Shown here: piece after piece, positions 1 through 6,800 of the stretch
How positions within the stretch are numbered: position 1 is the stretch's first letter
Layout: each line of letters opens with the position of its first letter
Assembly: GCA_938022295.1 (NCBI GenBank)
Contig: CALIDR010000015.1
Location: 1-7,268 of the forward strand
Length of the DNA: 7,268 bases
Direction: 5' to 3'
Source: an uncultured Burkholderiaceae bacterium
GTDB lineage: Bacteria > Pseudomonadota > Gammaproteobacteria > Burkholderiales > Burkholderiaceae_C
Made by a program: the position numbers and the translations under genes
The notes under the pieces: generated by a model
What the model was told of the DNA's origin: nothing
Database searches by the model: none
What the model saw: the letters and a program-made list of their open reading frames with translations, nothing else

Positions 1-656
1 CCCGGCTCGCGATCGCCGACCCGGGCCCGGGGACGGAGAACGGGACGACGCACTTCTCGGTGGTCGACAAGTGGGGCAACGTGGTGTCGTACACGAACAC
101 CATCGAGTCCGGCTACGGCGTCGGCGTGTTCGCCGGGTACACCCGTGCCGACGGTCAGCGGCGACGGTTCGGCTTCCTGCTCAACAACGAGCTGACCGAC
201 TTCAACACCACGCCGACGACCAACCCGTTCACCGGCGGGCCCGGCTTCAACGACGTCGAACCGGGCAAGCGCCCGCGCAGCAGCATGTCGCCGGCGATGC
301 TGTTCTCGCCCGACGGCCAGCCGCTGCTGGCCTACGGCTCGCCGGGCGGGGCGACGATCATCAACTCGGTGATCAACGTCACGCTGAACCTGGTCGACCA
401 CGGCATGACGCTGCAGGAGGCGATCGACGCGCCGCGGCTGTCGGTGGCCGGTGCCGCGCCGACGATCGCGGTCGATCCGTGGTTCCCGGCCGACACCGTG
501 ACCGCGCTGCGCGGCCTCGGCTACACGGTCAACCTGACCGACATCGGCTCGGTGCAGGCGGTGCTCATCGACGCCAGGACCGGCAAGCAGTACGGCGCCG
601 CCGACGCCCGGCGCGAGGGCAGCGTGATCGGCCTGCCGCGACCGCGCGGCCGCTGA
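1..656 (+). CDS. ggt: Gamma-glutamyltransferase, 3' part (complete small subunit)
   Basis: The reading frame is already open at the left edge (first full codon at position 3) and stops with TGA at 654-656; the gene start lies outside the window. The family cleaves and transfers gamma-glutamyl groups from glutathione and related peptides, as an N-terminal nucleophile hydrolase in the periplasm. The precursor cuts itself before a threonine that becomes the nucleophile. Here that threonine is the first Thr of TTHFSVVD, codon 45-47, so the small subunit has about 203 residues, close to the roughly 190 of E. coli Ggt. Other family motifs are present: LLNNELTDF with the glutamate-binding Asp (codon 198-200), SSMSP (279-293, oxyanion serines) and GSPGG (336-350). 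The tail YGAADARREGSVIG matches the usual C-terminal end. The frame is intact with no missing key residue. It converges on the PEP-CTERM gene, 28 bases away. Whether the substrate is glutathione or another gamma-glutamyl compound cannot be told from this part. Confidence 0.96.
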   Translation, partial: RLAIADPGPGTENGTTHFSVVDKWGNVVSYTNTIESGYGVGVFAGYTRADGQRRRFGFLLNNELTDFNTTPTTNPFTGGPGFNDVEPGKRPRSSMSPAMLFSPDGQPLLAYGSPGGATIINSVINVTLNLVDHGMTLQEAIDAPRLSVAGAAPTIAVDPWFPADTVTALRGLGYTVNLTDIGSVQAVLIDARTGKQYGAADARREGSVIGLPRPRGR

Positions 657-667
657 GGCGCACCGCC

Positions 668-705
668 GCCCGCCGCCGCGCGGCTCAGGCGCGCCGGCGG
701 CGGGC
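668..705. terminator. GC-rich stem-loop between convergent genes
   Basis: An inverted repeat has arms 668-682 and 690-705. The outer 10 base pairs are perfect (668-677 with 696-705), a single unpaired C lies at 695, and 5 further pairs follow (678-682 with 690-694) around a 7-base loop. It begins 11 bases after the stop of the gamma-glutamyltransferase gene and overlaps the last codons of the convergent PEP-CTERM gene, including its stop, so it could end transcription from both sides. There is no T tract on either strand, so it is not a standard intrinsic terminator. In sequence this GC-rich, part of the match may simply reflect the Arg/Ala codons of the PEP-CTERM tail. Confidence 0.3.
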
Positions 706-1176
706 CGTCGCCCAGCCGAGCACGGCGGCGGCGAGCAGCGCGCCGGTCGTCGGCTCGGGGACGGCCTGCCGGTAGGTCACGTCGCCGTCGCCGACGCGCG
801 TGTCGCCGAAGTCGTAGATGAACGCGGCGGGCAGCCCGCCGATGGCCGGCAGGAACGCGAACCCCGGGCCCGCGGCGTCGAGGCCGGCGAACGTCGCGCC
901 GTCGAAGACGGCGTCGCCGTATTCGAGGTCGGCGAGGCCAAACGTCGTGCCGTCGAAGTCGAACGAGAAAGCGGTGAGCTCGTACAGCGTCTCGCCGCCG
1001 GGTCCGCTGACCGACGCGGCGCCGTCGAACTCGAACGACCCATTGAACGTCTGCCCGGCGAGCGGTCCGCTGGTCGTCTCGACGGCGAACCCGTAGCGCA
1101 CGGTCGCCGCCGTGGCCGGCAGCGCGAGGGCCGACAGCGCGAGCAGCGCGGCGGCGAGGGAAGGGAAGCGCGGCAT
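685..1176 (-). CDS. PEP-CTERM sorting domain protein (exosortase substrate)
   Basis: This 163-residue exported protein has a Sec signal peptide: a short basic start, a hydrophobic Leu/Ala stretch and an ATA-type cleavage site near residues 23-24. It ends in a textbook PEP-CTERM tripartite signal: VPEP at 139-142, a hydrophobic helix (about 145-156) and the basic tail ARRRRA. In this family an exosortase recognises the tail, removes it and sends the protein to the outer envelope or extracellular matrix. The middle part (25-138) is beta-rich and acidic, with no Cys or Lys, and repeats an aromatic-FDG motif at 50-52, 74-76 and 91-93. I recognise no enzymatic domain there, so its function is unknown. 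The ATG at 1174-1176 is supported by an AGGAG (1186-1190) 9 bases upstream. The gene starts 32 bases after the stop of the large nuclease gene on the same strand, which suggests cotranscription. No exosortase gene is in the window. Confidence 0.93.
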   Translation of the reverse strand: MPRFPSLAAALLALSALALPATAATVRYGFAVETTSGPLAGQTFNGSFEFDGAASVSGPGGETLYELTAFSFDFDGTTFGLADLEYGDAVFDGATFAGLDAAGPGFAFLPAIGGLPAAFIYDFGDTRVGDGDVTYRQAVPEPTTGALLAAAVLGWATARRRRA

Positions 1177-1185
1177 CTCGGAGGA

Positions 1186-1190
1186 CTCCT
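1186..1190 (-). promoter_or_regulatory. Ribosome binding site of the PEP-CTERM gene
   Basis: On the - strand AGGAG lies 9 bases before the ATG at 1176. It lies entirely within the 32-base gap after the nuclease stop, so the PEP-CTERM gene can be translated independently from a shared messenger. There is no room for a terminator hairpin or a full promoter in this gap. Confidence 0.7.
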
Positions 1191-1208
1191 GATCGGAAGG
1201 GGCGGCGT

Positions 1209-4200
1209 TCAGAACGCGAGGTCGAGCAGCGCCTCGACCGGCACCGGGTGCGGCACGCCGACGAGCTCGACGAGCGCGCGCGGCGCCGCCGGGCCGGCGG
1301 CGCCGTCGAGGTCGAACGTGACGATCGTGCGGCCCGCGCCGGCGACGGTGCCGAAGAAGCCGTCGCCGACGGGGTCGCTGCCCGCATAGCCGACGCTCGC
1401 GAGCAGGCGGGCGACGGCGAGCTTGTCGACGCCGACCTCGAAGTCGGGGATCAGGTCGCCGGCGTCGAGCACGCTGGTGTAGACGAAGCGGTCGGCGCCC
1501 GGCCCGCCGACCAGCGTGTCGCGCCCGCCCAGCCCCGTCAGCGTGTCGTCGCCCGGGCCGCCCGTGAGCGTGTTGCGGCCGGCGGTGCCGACGAGCACCT
1601 GCGGGCGGAAGATCGCGAACGCCGCCACCGCGGGGTCGTGGTCGCTGAGCTGGTCGGCGAACTCCGAGTTCATGTGCACGACGTCGAAGCCCTTGAACTT
1701 GAGCATCAGGTTCGGGCTCGCGAGGAGGTGGTCGAGCGTCTGCGCGTTGCCCTGGAAGTTGTACGAGTAGCGCTCGTGGGCCGGCAGCGTCTCGATCAGC
1801 GCCGTCAGCCCGGCCGCCTTCAGCAGCGCCAGCGGCGGCGAGAACTCGAAGTCGTTCAGGTCGCCGGCGACGATCACCTTGGCGCGCGAATCGGCCGCCA
1901 GCCGGCCGGTGACGAAGTCGGCGACGACGTCGGCCTGCTGCAGCCGCTGCACCTCGCTGAAGAGCGTCGGCGGCTGGTTCGGCCCGAACAGCGGCTGGTC
2001 CGGGCCCTTGGAGTTGAAGTGGTTGGCGACGACGGTGACGTTCTCGCCGTTGAACGTGAACGTGCCCGCCAGCGGCTTGCGGCTGTTGGCGAACGCGTCA
2101 CCGTCGGACAGGTCGGTGTCGACGAGCCGCTGCAGCGAGCCCTCGACGAAGCCCACGCGCTGCGGGTCGAACAGGAAGCCGACGCGGATGTTGCCGCCCG
2201 GCTCGCCGCCGTCGGCGTTGTTCACCGGGTCGATCTGGCGGTAGGTGTAGCGCGGCCCGCCGGCGGCGGCGATGGCGTCGATCAGCAGCGTGAACGTGAC
2301 GTCGGCGGCGACGGTGCCGTCGTTGACCGGGCCGCTGTTGTCCTGCATCTCCGACAGCGCGAGGATGTCGGGCGACTTCAGGTTCGTGACGATCGCCTGC
2401 CCGAGGGCGGCGAAGCGCGTCGGGCCGTCCGTGGGGTCGAGGTTCTCGACATTGAACGTGGCCACCGTCAGCGTGTTGGCGGCGCGCTCGAGCGTCGTCG
2501 CCTCCTTCACGAGCGGCGAGGGCGCGACGACGGCGGGCGCCACCGGCACCAGCACCTCGTAGTTGCTGAAGTCGTAGCCGACCACGCCGCGCACCGTGGC
2601 GAGCCGCGCGCCGACGTCGACCTGCGGCAGCGTCACGTCGGCGTTGATCAGGTCGTCGATCTGGATCCGCTCGGGGTTGAAGTCGCCCGGCTTGACGAGG
2701 CTGCCGCCGCGCGCGGTCAGGCTCGTCGCGCCGGCGCCGCCGTTGGCGAGCACCCAGACCTCCTCCGAGGCGCCGAACCTGGCCGTCGGCGACGTCGCGA
2801 CCGGGTCGCGGACCTCGACCCACATGCCTTCGAGGCTCTCCCAGAAGTCGATGCCGTCGCGCACGGGGTCGAACTCGCCGCCGGTCTCGACGTTGGCGGC
2901 CTCGAGGTTGATGATCTCGGTCGGCGGCACGCGGTCGACGCCGATCACGGTCGCCGCGATCGTCAGCCCTTGCCCCATCGGCCACGACGTCACCGTCAGC
3001 GGCTGCACCGCGGCGTTGTGGACGATCTGCGTGATCGTCAGGTTGTTCGCGTTTCCGCCCGGGCGGAACTCGGAGACCGTGCCGCTGACCTGCACGGCCT
3101 CGCCGACGCTGCGCGCGTCGAGGATCGCCCGGCCCGCAGCGCCGGTGCCGGTGAAGACGAACACGGCTTCCGAAGTGGCCGCGTCGTCGTCGGCGAACGG
3201 GTCCTGGATCCAGAAGCCGTTGGTCGCCTTCGCGGTGACGATGCCCTGCACGTCGTGCACGCCCCGGCCGGCGTGGGGCGAGAGGTGCGCGCGGCCCTGG
3301 ATGTCGTGGATGCGCACCGGCGCATTGATCTCGAACACGGTCACCGTGTTGCTGACCTCGGCGGCGGTGATCAGCAGCGGCTTGCCGGTGGGGCTGTCCT
3401 TCGCGGCGACGAACGCGAGCCCTTCGACGGCGCGGTCCTGCGGCGTGTTGATGTACTGCACGAACTCCGGGCGGTCGGGGCGGCTGACGTCGTAGACGAT
3501 CACGTCGCCGACCCGCTCGAGACCGACGAAGGCGTAGGTGCGGCCGCCGATCTTGCCGAGCACGACGGCCTCCGGTTCGGGGCCCTTGTTGTCGCTGCGG
3601 GTGTCGAAGCCGGCCTCGGTGCCGTCGGAGTTGAACAGCGTCGGCGTGCGCGCGGCGGTGATCTGCTCGAGCGCGTCGCCGCTGTCGAAGACGATGCTGC
3701 CGGCCTCGTCCCAGATCGTGAACGAACGCGCGCCGAAGACGTGGATCTGGTCGAAGTCGCCGTCGCGGTCGAGGTCGCCGTTGGCGTTGGTCACCGTCAG
3801 CCGGCCGAGGTTGGCGGCCTGCTTCAGGAACGCCGCGTTCGGGAACGCACCGGGGTCGAGCGCGTAGCCGTTGGCGCCAACGCGGATCTCCTCCGAGAAG
3901 CCCGTGTAGTCGCGCGCGTCGCCCTCGTTGGCGGTCACGAAGTAGGTGCGGCCGCCGACGGTGTAGCTGGCGATCGCGTCGGGCTGGTACATGCCGAAGA
4001 CCGGCCAGTTGGCGACGTTGACGGCGCCGTCGCGGTCGCTGGCGTCGAGCCCGTGGCCGGGCAGCGCGTGGTTCTTCAGGCCGAGCGGCACGATCGCGGT
4101 GACGGTGGCGCTGGCGATGTCGACGAACGCGAGCGCGTTGTTCTCTTGCAGCGTGACGACGGCCGTGCGGCCGTCCGGGGTGACGGCGATGTACTCGGGC

Positions 4201-6659
4201 TCGAGGTCCTGCGCTACCGTCGCGCCGGGGCCGAAGATGCGCACGCCGGCGGCCTTCAGCGCGTCGATCTGGCCGTCGAAGGCCTTGAAGTCGGCGGTGC
4301 GCACCGTTGCCGCGGCCACGCCGCCCGCGAGGTCGATGATGCTGATGGAGCCCTCGGGGTCGAACGACTCGGGGCGGCCGTAGCTGTTGGGTTCGCCTTC
4401 GTTGGCCACCAGCACCTTCATGCCGTCGGGCGTGAACGTCAGCATGTCGGGCAGGTGGCCGACTTCGACCGCGCCGAGGAACGTGCCGGTGGCGGCGTCG
4501 AAGAAGCCGACCCGCCCCGGCACGTTCGCGCCGGTGGCGTCGTCGCGGATCCCGTAGGCGACGGCGACGAGGCCGTTGGCGATCGCGACGCTGTTCGGCG
4601 CCGCCGTCGTGCCGGCCAGCGGCGTGAAGCCGGGGGCGAGGTTCGGCAGCGGCGTCAGCTGGCCCGTGGCCGCCATCTGGTAGACGTTGACCGTGCTCGC
4701 CGCGACGACGTACAGGCGGCCGCTGCCGGGGTCGAACGCCGGGATCTCGGAGGCGGTCAGGCTGGTGGCAGTGTCGAGCTGGGTGAGGAAACTGCGGTCG
4801 TTATTGACGATCGTGAGCGTTTTGCTGGCGCCGGCGCCGAGCACGATGCCCGACGACGGGCCGGCCAGGCTCAGCGTGGCGACCTCGGTGCCCTCGGCGA
4901 GCGCGTCGTCGGCGACGATCAGCTTCACGCTGCCGCTCGTCTGCCCGGCGGGGATCGCGATCACGGTGCCGGTGAGGTAGAAGTCGCCCGCCGTGATGCC
5001 GGCGCCGCCGACGGCGAGCGTCACCGTCTGGTTCGTCGCCACCGGGGCGCTCGCCACCGCGGTGACGGTGACGGTGGTCGCCTGCGCCTCGAAGGCCGTT
5101 GCGGTGCTCAGCACCAGGCCGACCTCGGGCAGCGCGATCACGTCGTTGTCGTCGATCGAAGCGACGACGGCGCGCACCGCGATGCCGTTGTAGGCGGGGT
5201 CGCCGCTTGCCACCGTGTGCGTGACCGCGCCGGTGTGCGTGCCCTCGACCGCGGTGTCGTCGATCGCGGTGACGGTGACCGTCTGCGCGACGCTCCAGTT
5301 GGCTGGCGTGAACGTCAGCGTCGTCGGGCCGCCGATGGCGACCTGGCTGCCGCCGTCGATCGTGATCGTGACGTCGGCGTTCGGCGCGCTGCGCAGCGCG
5401 ACGGTGTAGGTGTCGGTGGCGCCGCCCTCGACGAGTTGCGTCGTGCCGCGCGACTCGACGATCAGCACTGCCGGCGCGCCGGTGTTGTAGTGGCCCGGGC
5501 TGGCGATGTCGCCACCGCTCGACGCGCGGCCGTTCTGCGCGTCGTCGACGGTGGACAGCCGCCAGTCGGTCGTGATCGCCTGCGGGCCGAGCCTGTCCAA
5601 CGGTGCCCAGCCGCTCGCGCCCTGCGTGCGGATCGTGCCGGGGAAGGTCTGGTCGCCGTAGGTCAGCCGGTCGACGAGATTGTTCGCCGCGTCGTAGAGG
5701 TTGATCTCGTCGTTGCGGCCGAGGTTGTTCGTCAGGCCGCCGATCACCTTGACGGTGGCCGGCAGGCTCCACGCGGCGCGGAACGCGGCGACGTCGGTCG
5801 CCTCGGTCAGGATCACCGACTCGCCGGGTTGGACGACGCCGAACGCGCTCAGGCTCTGCGAGCCGGGCGTGCGCGAGTCGTCGTCGAAGCTCCAGCCGGT
5901 CATGTCGACCGCGCTGCCGCCGACATTGGTGAACTCGACGAACTCGCCACCGGCGCCCTGGTACATGAACTCGGTGATCTCGATGCGCCCGGGCGCGGCC
6001 GCGACGAGCGAGACGTTGTCGATCGCGAGGCCGTGGTCGTTGCCGGCGTCGTTGACCTCGACCCAGCGCAGCCACAGCGTCTCGCCGGGGTTCCAGTCCA
6101 GGGTGGTCAGCGTGCCGCCGCGGCCGGCCACCAGCCCGGCGCCGTTGCCGTCGACCGCGGCGGCCGTCGCGGTAGCCACCGGCGAGGTCCAGTCGAAGCT
6201 GCCGCCCGGCGCCGTCCACGCGGTGACGGCGGCGAACGTCGCGCCGAAGCCGTACTCGAACACCATCGTCTGCGCCGTCGTATTGCCGCCGTTGCGCCAC
6301 TGCTCGCCATCGAACGAGAGCGTCAGCGACCCGATGTCGGCGCCGGTGGCGTTGGTCGCGGCCAGCGCGATCCAGCCGGCGACGGCGCCGCTCGCGGGGC
6401 TGCCCCAATAGGCACCGCCCGAGCCGAGCCCGCCGAGTGCGCGTTCGCTGCTTCCCGCGGCGCCGAAGCTGTAGAACGCCCCGGTCGTGCTCGTGCCGCT
6501 GCCGGCGTCGTACGTCGTGATCGCCGCGCCCGGGGCGGGCTGGCGGAACAGATACCAGCCCGCGAGCGTTTCGCCGTTGCTCCACGGGTTCGCGGTGCCC
6601 GTCGTCGCCAGGCTGTCGAAGTTCTGGACGTAGGTTCCGAGGAAAGAGATCGCGGCCAA
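1209..6659 (-). CDS. Giant secreted ExeM/NucH-type nuclease, LTD/Calx-beta/choice-of-anchor I fusion with RTX tail
   Basis: This 1816-residue protein is predicted to be an extracellular endonuclease that leaves by type I secretion. Approximate domains: 1-223, beta-rich module with GEQWRNGG and GNDHGLAIDN motifs; 224-390, lamin-tail domain (EITEFMYQGAGGEFVEFTN); 391-505 and 506-620, Calx-beta-like domains; 622-1111, choice-of-anchor I (MSP130/alkaline-phosphatase-like) domain, including GHLPDML, VLVANEGEPN and a DxDxDGD loop at 962-970; 1112-1397, ExeM/NucH linker with OB-fold; 1398-1680, endonuclease/exonuclease/phosphatase domain; 1691-1726, three RTX nonapeptides; then a type I tail ending EALLDLAF. 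Expected catalytic residues are all present: N1403, E1437, H1547, D1600, N1602, D1643/H1644 and D1673/H1674. ExeM and NucH degrade extracellular DNA for nutrients or biofilm turnover; ExeM itself is shorter and has a different C-terminal anchor. The frame is open back to 6761, but TTG at 6659 has the ribosome site, and the extra 34 codons are Arg-rich and hold the only Cys. Function of the central propeller-like part is uncertain. Confidence 0.93.
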   Translation of the reverse strand: MAAISFLGTYVQNFDSLATTGTANPWSNGETLAGWYLFRQPAPGAAITTYDAGSGTSTTGAFYSFGAAGSSERALGGLGSGGAYWGSPASGAVAGWIALAATNATGADIGSLTLSFDGEQWRNGGNTTAQTMVFEYGFGATFAAVTAWTAPGGSFDWTSPVATATAAAVDGNGAGLVAGRGGTLTTLDWNPGETLWLRWVEVNDAGNDHGLAIDNVSLVAAAPGRIEITEFMYQGAGGEFVEFTNVGGSAVDMTGWSFDDDSRTPGSQSLSAFGVVQPGESVILTEATDVAAFRAAWSLPATVKVIGGLTNNLGRNDEINLYDAANNLVDRLTYGDQTFPGTIRTQGASGWAPLDRLGPQAITTDWRLSTVDDAQNGRASSGGDIASPGHYNTGAPAVLIVESRGTTQLVEGGATDTYTVALRSAPNADVTITIDGGSQVAIGGPTTLTFTPANWSVAQTVTVTAIDDTAVEGTHTGAVTHTVASGDPAYNGIAVRAVVASIDDNDVIALPEVGLVLSTATAFEAQATTVTVTAVASAPVATNQTVTLAVGGAGITAGDFYLTGTVIAIPAGQTSGSVKLIVADDALAEGTEVATLSLAGPSSGIVLGAGASKTLTIVNNDRSFLTQLDTATSLTASEIPAFDPGSGRLYVVAASTVNVYQMAATGQLTPLPNLAPGFTPLAGTTAAPNSVAIANGLVAVAYGIRDDATGANVPGRVGFFDAATGTFLGAVEVGHLPDMLTFTPDGMKVLVANEGEPNSYGRPESFDPEGSISIIDLAGGVAAATVRTADFKAFDGQIDALKAAGVRIFGPGATVAQDLEPEYIAVTPDGRTAVVTLQENNALAFVDIASATVTAIVPLGLKNHALPGHGLDASDRDGAVNVANWPVFGMYQPDAIASYTVGGRTYFVTANEGDARDYTGFSEEIRVGANGYALDPGAFPNAAFLKQAANLGRLTVTNANGDLDRDGDFDQIHVFGARSFTIWDEAGSIVFDSGDALEQITAARTPTLFNSDGTEAGFDTRSDNKGPEPEAVVLGKIGGRTYAFVGLERVGDVIVYDVSRPDRPEFVQYINTPQDRAVEGLAFVAAKDSPTGKPLLITAAEVSNTVTVFEINAPVRIHDIQGRAHLSPHAGRGVHDVQGIVTAKATNGFWIQDPFADDDAATSEAVFVFTGTGAAGRAILDARSVGEAVQVSGTVSEFRPGGNANNLTITQIVHNAAVQPLTVTSWPMGQGLTIAATVIGVDRVPPTEIINLEAANVETGGEFDPVRDGIDFWESLEGMWVEVRDPVATSPTARFGASEEVWVLANGGAGATSLTARGGSLVKPGDFNPERIQIDDLINADVTLPQVDVGARLATVRGVVGYDFSNYEVLVPVAPAVVAPSPLVKEATTLERAANTLTVATFNVENLDPTDGPTRFAALGQAIVTNLKSPDILALSEMQDNSGPVNDGTVAADVTFTLLIDAIAAAGGPRYTYRQIDPVNNADGGEPGGNIRVGFLFDPQRVGFVEGSLQRLVDTDLSDGDAFANSRKPLAGTFTFNGENVTVVANHFNSKGPDQPLFGPNQPPTLFSEVQRLQQADVVADFVTGRLAADSRAKVIVAGDLNDFEFSPPLALLKAAGLTALIETLPAHERYSYNFQGNAQTLDHLLASPNLMLKFKGFDVVHMNSEFADQLSDHDPAVAAFAIFRPQVLVGTAGRNTLTGGPGDDTLTGLGGRDTLVGGPGADRFVYTSVLDAGDLIPDFEVGVDKLAVARLLASVGYAGSDPVGDGFFGTVAGAGRTIVTFDLDGAAGPAAPRALVELVGVPHPVPVEALLDLAF
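1482..1589 (-). repeat. RTX calcium-binding nonapeptide repeats (protein-level)
   Basis: Within the nuclease gene, residues 1691-1726 begin with the usual lead-in (GTAGRNTLT) and then three nine-residue units of the GGxGxDxUx type: GGPGDDTLT, GLGGRDTLV and GGPGADRFV. The following GDLIPDFEVGVDKL is the usual DxIxDFxxGxDxL stretch found between RTX repeats and the C-terminal secretion signal. Such repeats fold into a calcium-loaded beta-roll outside the cell. Three units is a short array. No transporter gene for this substrate (ABC transporter, membrane fusion protein, TolC) lies in the window. Confidence 0.88.
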
Positions 6660-6664
6660 AGCAC

Positions 6665-6669
6665 CCTCC
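6665..6669 (-). promoter_or_regulatory. Ribosome binding site that decides the nuclease start
   Basis: On the - strand GGAGG is followed by 5 bases (GTGCT) and then TTG at 6659-6657. No ATG or GTG in the same frame nearby has a comparable site. After this TTG the protein runs straight into a beta-rich module and has no signal peptide, as in other type I secretion substrates. Translation from the far upstream TTG at 6761 would add an Arg-rich, Cys-containing leader that looks non-coding. Confidence 0.65.
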
Positions 6670-6736
6670 GGCGGTTCATTCGAGGCACGACATCTCCGCC
6701 GCCACGCCGGGGCGGAAGCCACTTCGGATGTGACCA

Positions 6737-6780
6737 GCCGTCGGTGACGGCGCCGTGTCAACGGCGGGCCGGGGCGCCGT
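6737..6780. promoter_or_regulatory. Nested inverted repeats and -35-like box upstream of the nuclease gene
   Basis: This part of the gap holds a 6-bp stem with 3-base loop (6737-6742 with 6746-6751), a perfect 10-bp palindrome (ACGGCGCCGT, 6747-6756) and a second hairpin with the same arm sequence (6761-6766 with 6775-6780). On the - strand TTGACA, an exact sigma70 -35 hexamer, lies at 6761-6756. No convincing -10 hexamer follows at 16-18 bases, so the promoter is unproven. The first stem and the palindrome share bases and cannot both form. Short inverted repeats are frequent by chance at this GC content. It may be an operator or leader structure for the nuclease gene. Confidence 0.3.
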
Positions 6781-6781
6781 G

Positions 6782-6799
6782 CCCCCGCGGATGCGGGGG
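6782..6799 (-). terminator. Stem-loop just after the hydrolase stop codon
   Basis: A perfect 7-bp all-G/C stem (6782-6788 with 6793-6799) with a 4-base loop begins one base after the TGA of the hydrolase gene. Its position suits a transcription terminator or a 3'-end stabilising hairpin. No run of T follows on the - strand, so termination may be partial or factor-dependent. If it works, it separates the hydrolase transcript from that of the nuclease. Confidence 0.45.
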
Positions 6800-6800
6800 T

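Noticed and set aside
521..1387. - strand open frame of 288 codons across three genes
   Set aside because: It crosses the gamma-glutamyltransferase, PEP-CTERM and nuclease genes out of frame and gives an Arg-rich product with no domain.
2596..3495. + strand open frame of 299 codons antisense to the nuclease gene
   Set aside because: It lies entirely opposite the strongly supported OB-fold and choice-of-anchor region. The product is low-complexity Ser/Pro/Thr-rich without motifs, and I see no ribosome site; it is a GC-driven shadow.
5046..5282. Repeated GCGGTGACGGTGAC-like stretches near 5060 and 5267 as DNA repeats
   Set aside because: They encode the common TVTVTA strand in the two Calx-beta-like domains, so they are explained by protein sequence, not by a DNA repeat element.
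4801..6585. Long - strand open frame (594 codons) overlapping the nuclease gene
   Set aside because: It is the shifted frame of the nuclease gene. The product is almost only Arg, Ala, Gly, Pro and Asp, with no recognisable domain, as expected from GC-rich codons read out of phase.
6676..6693. Five-codon - strand mini-ORF (MSCLE) just upstream of the nuclease ribosome site, as a possible leader peptide
   Set aside because: Too short to separate from chance and without regulatory codons of a known kind; only a weak GGCGGAG directly abuts the ATG.
6660..6761. 34-codon N-terminal extension of the nuclease from an upstream TTG
   Set aside because: No ribosome site, Arg-rich product, atypical codon choice and the only cysteine of the frame. 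The TTG at 6659 with GGAGG is far better.
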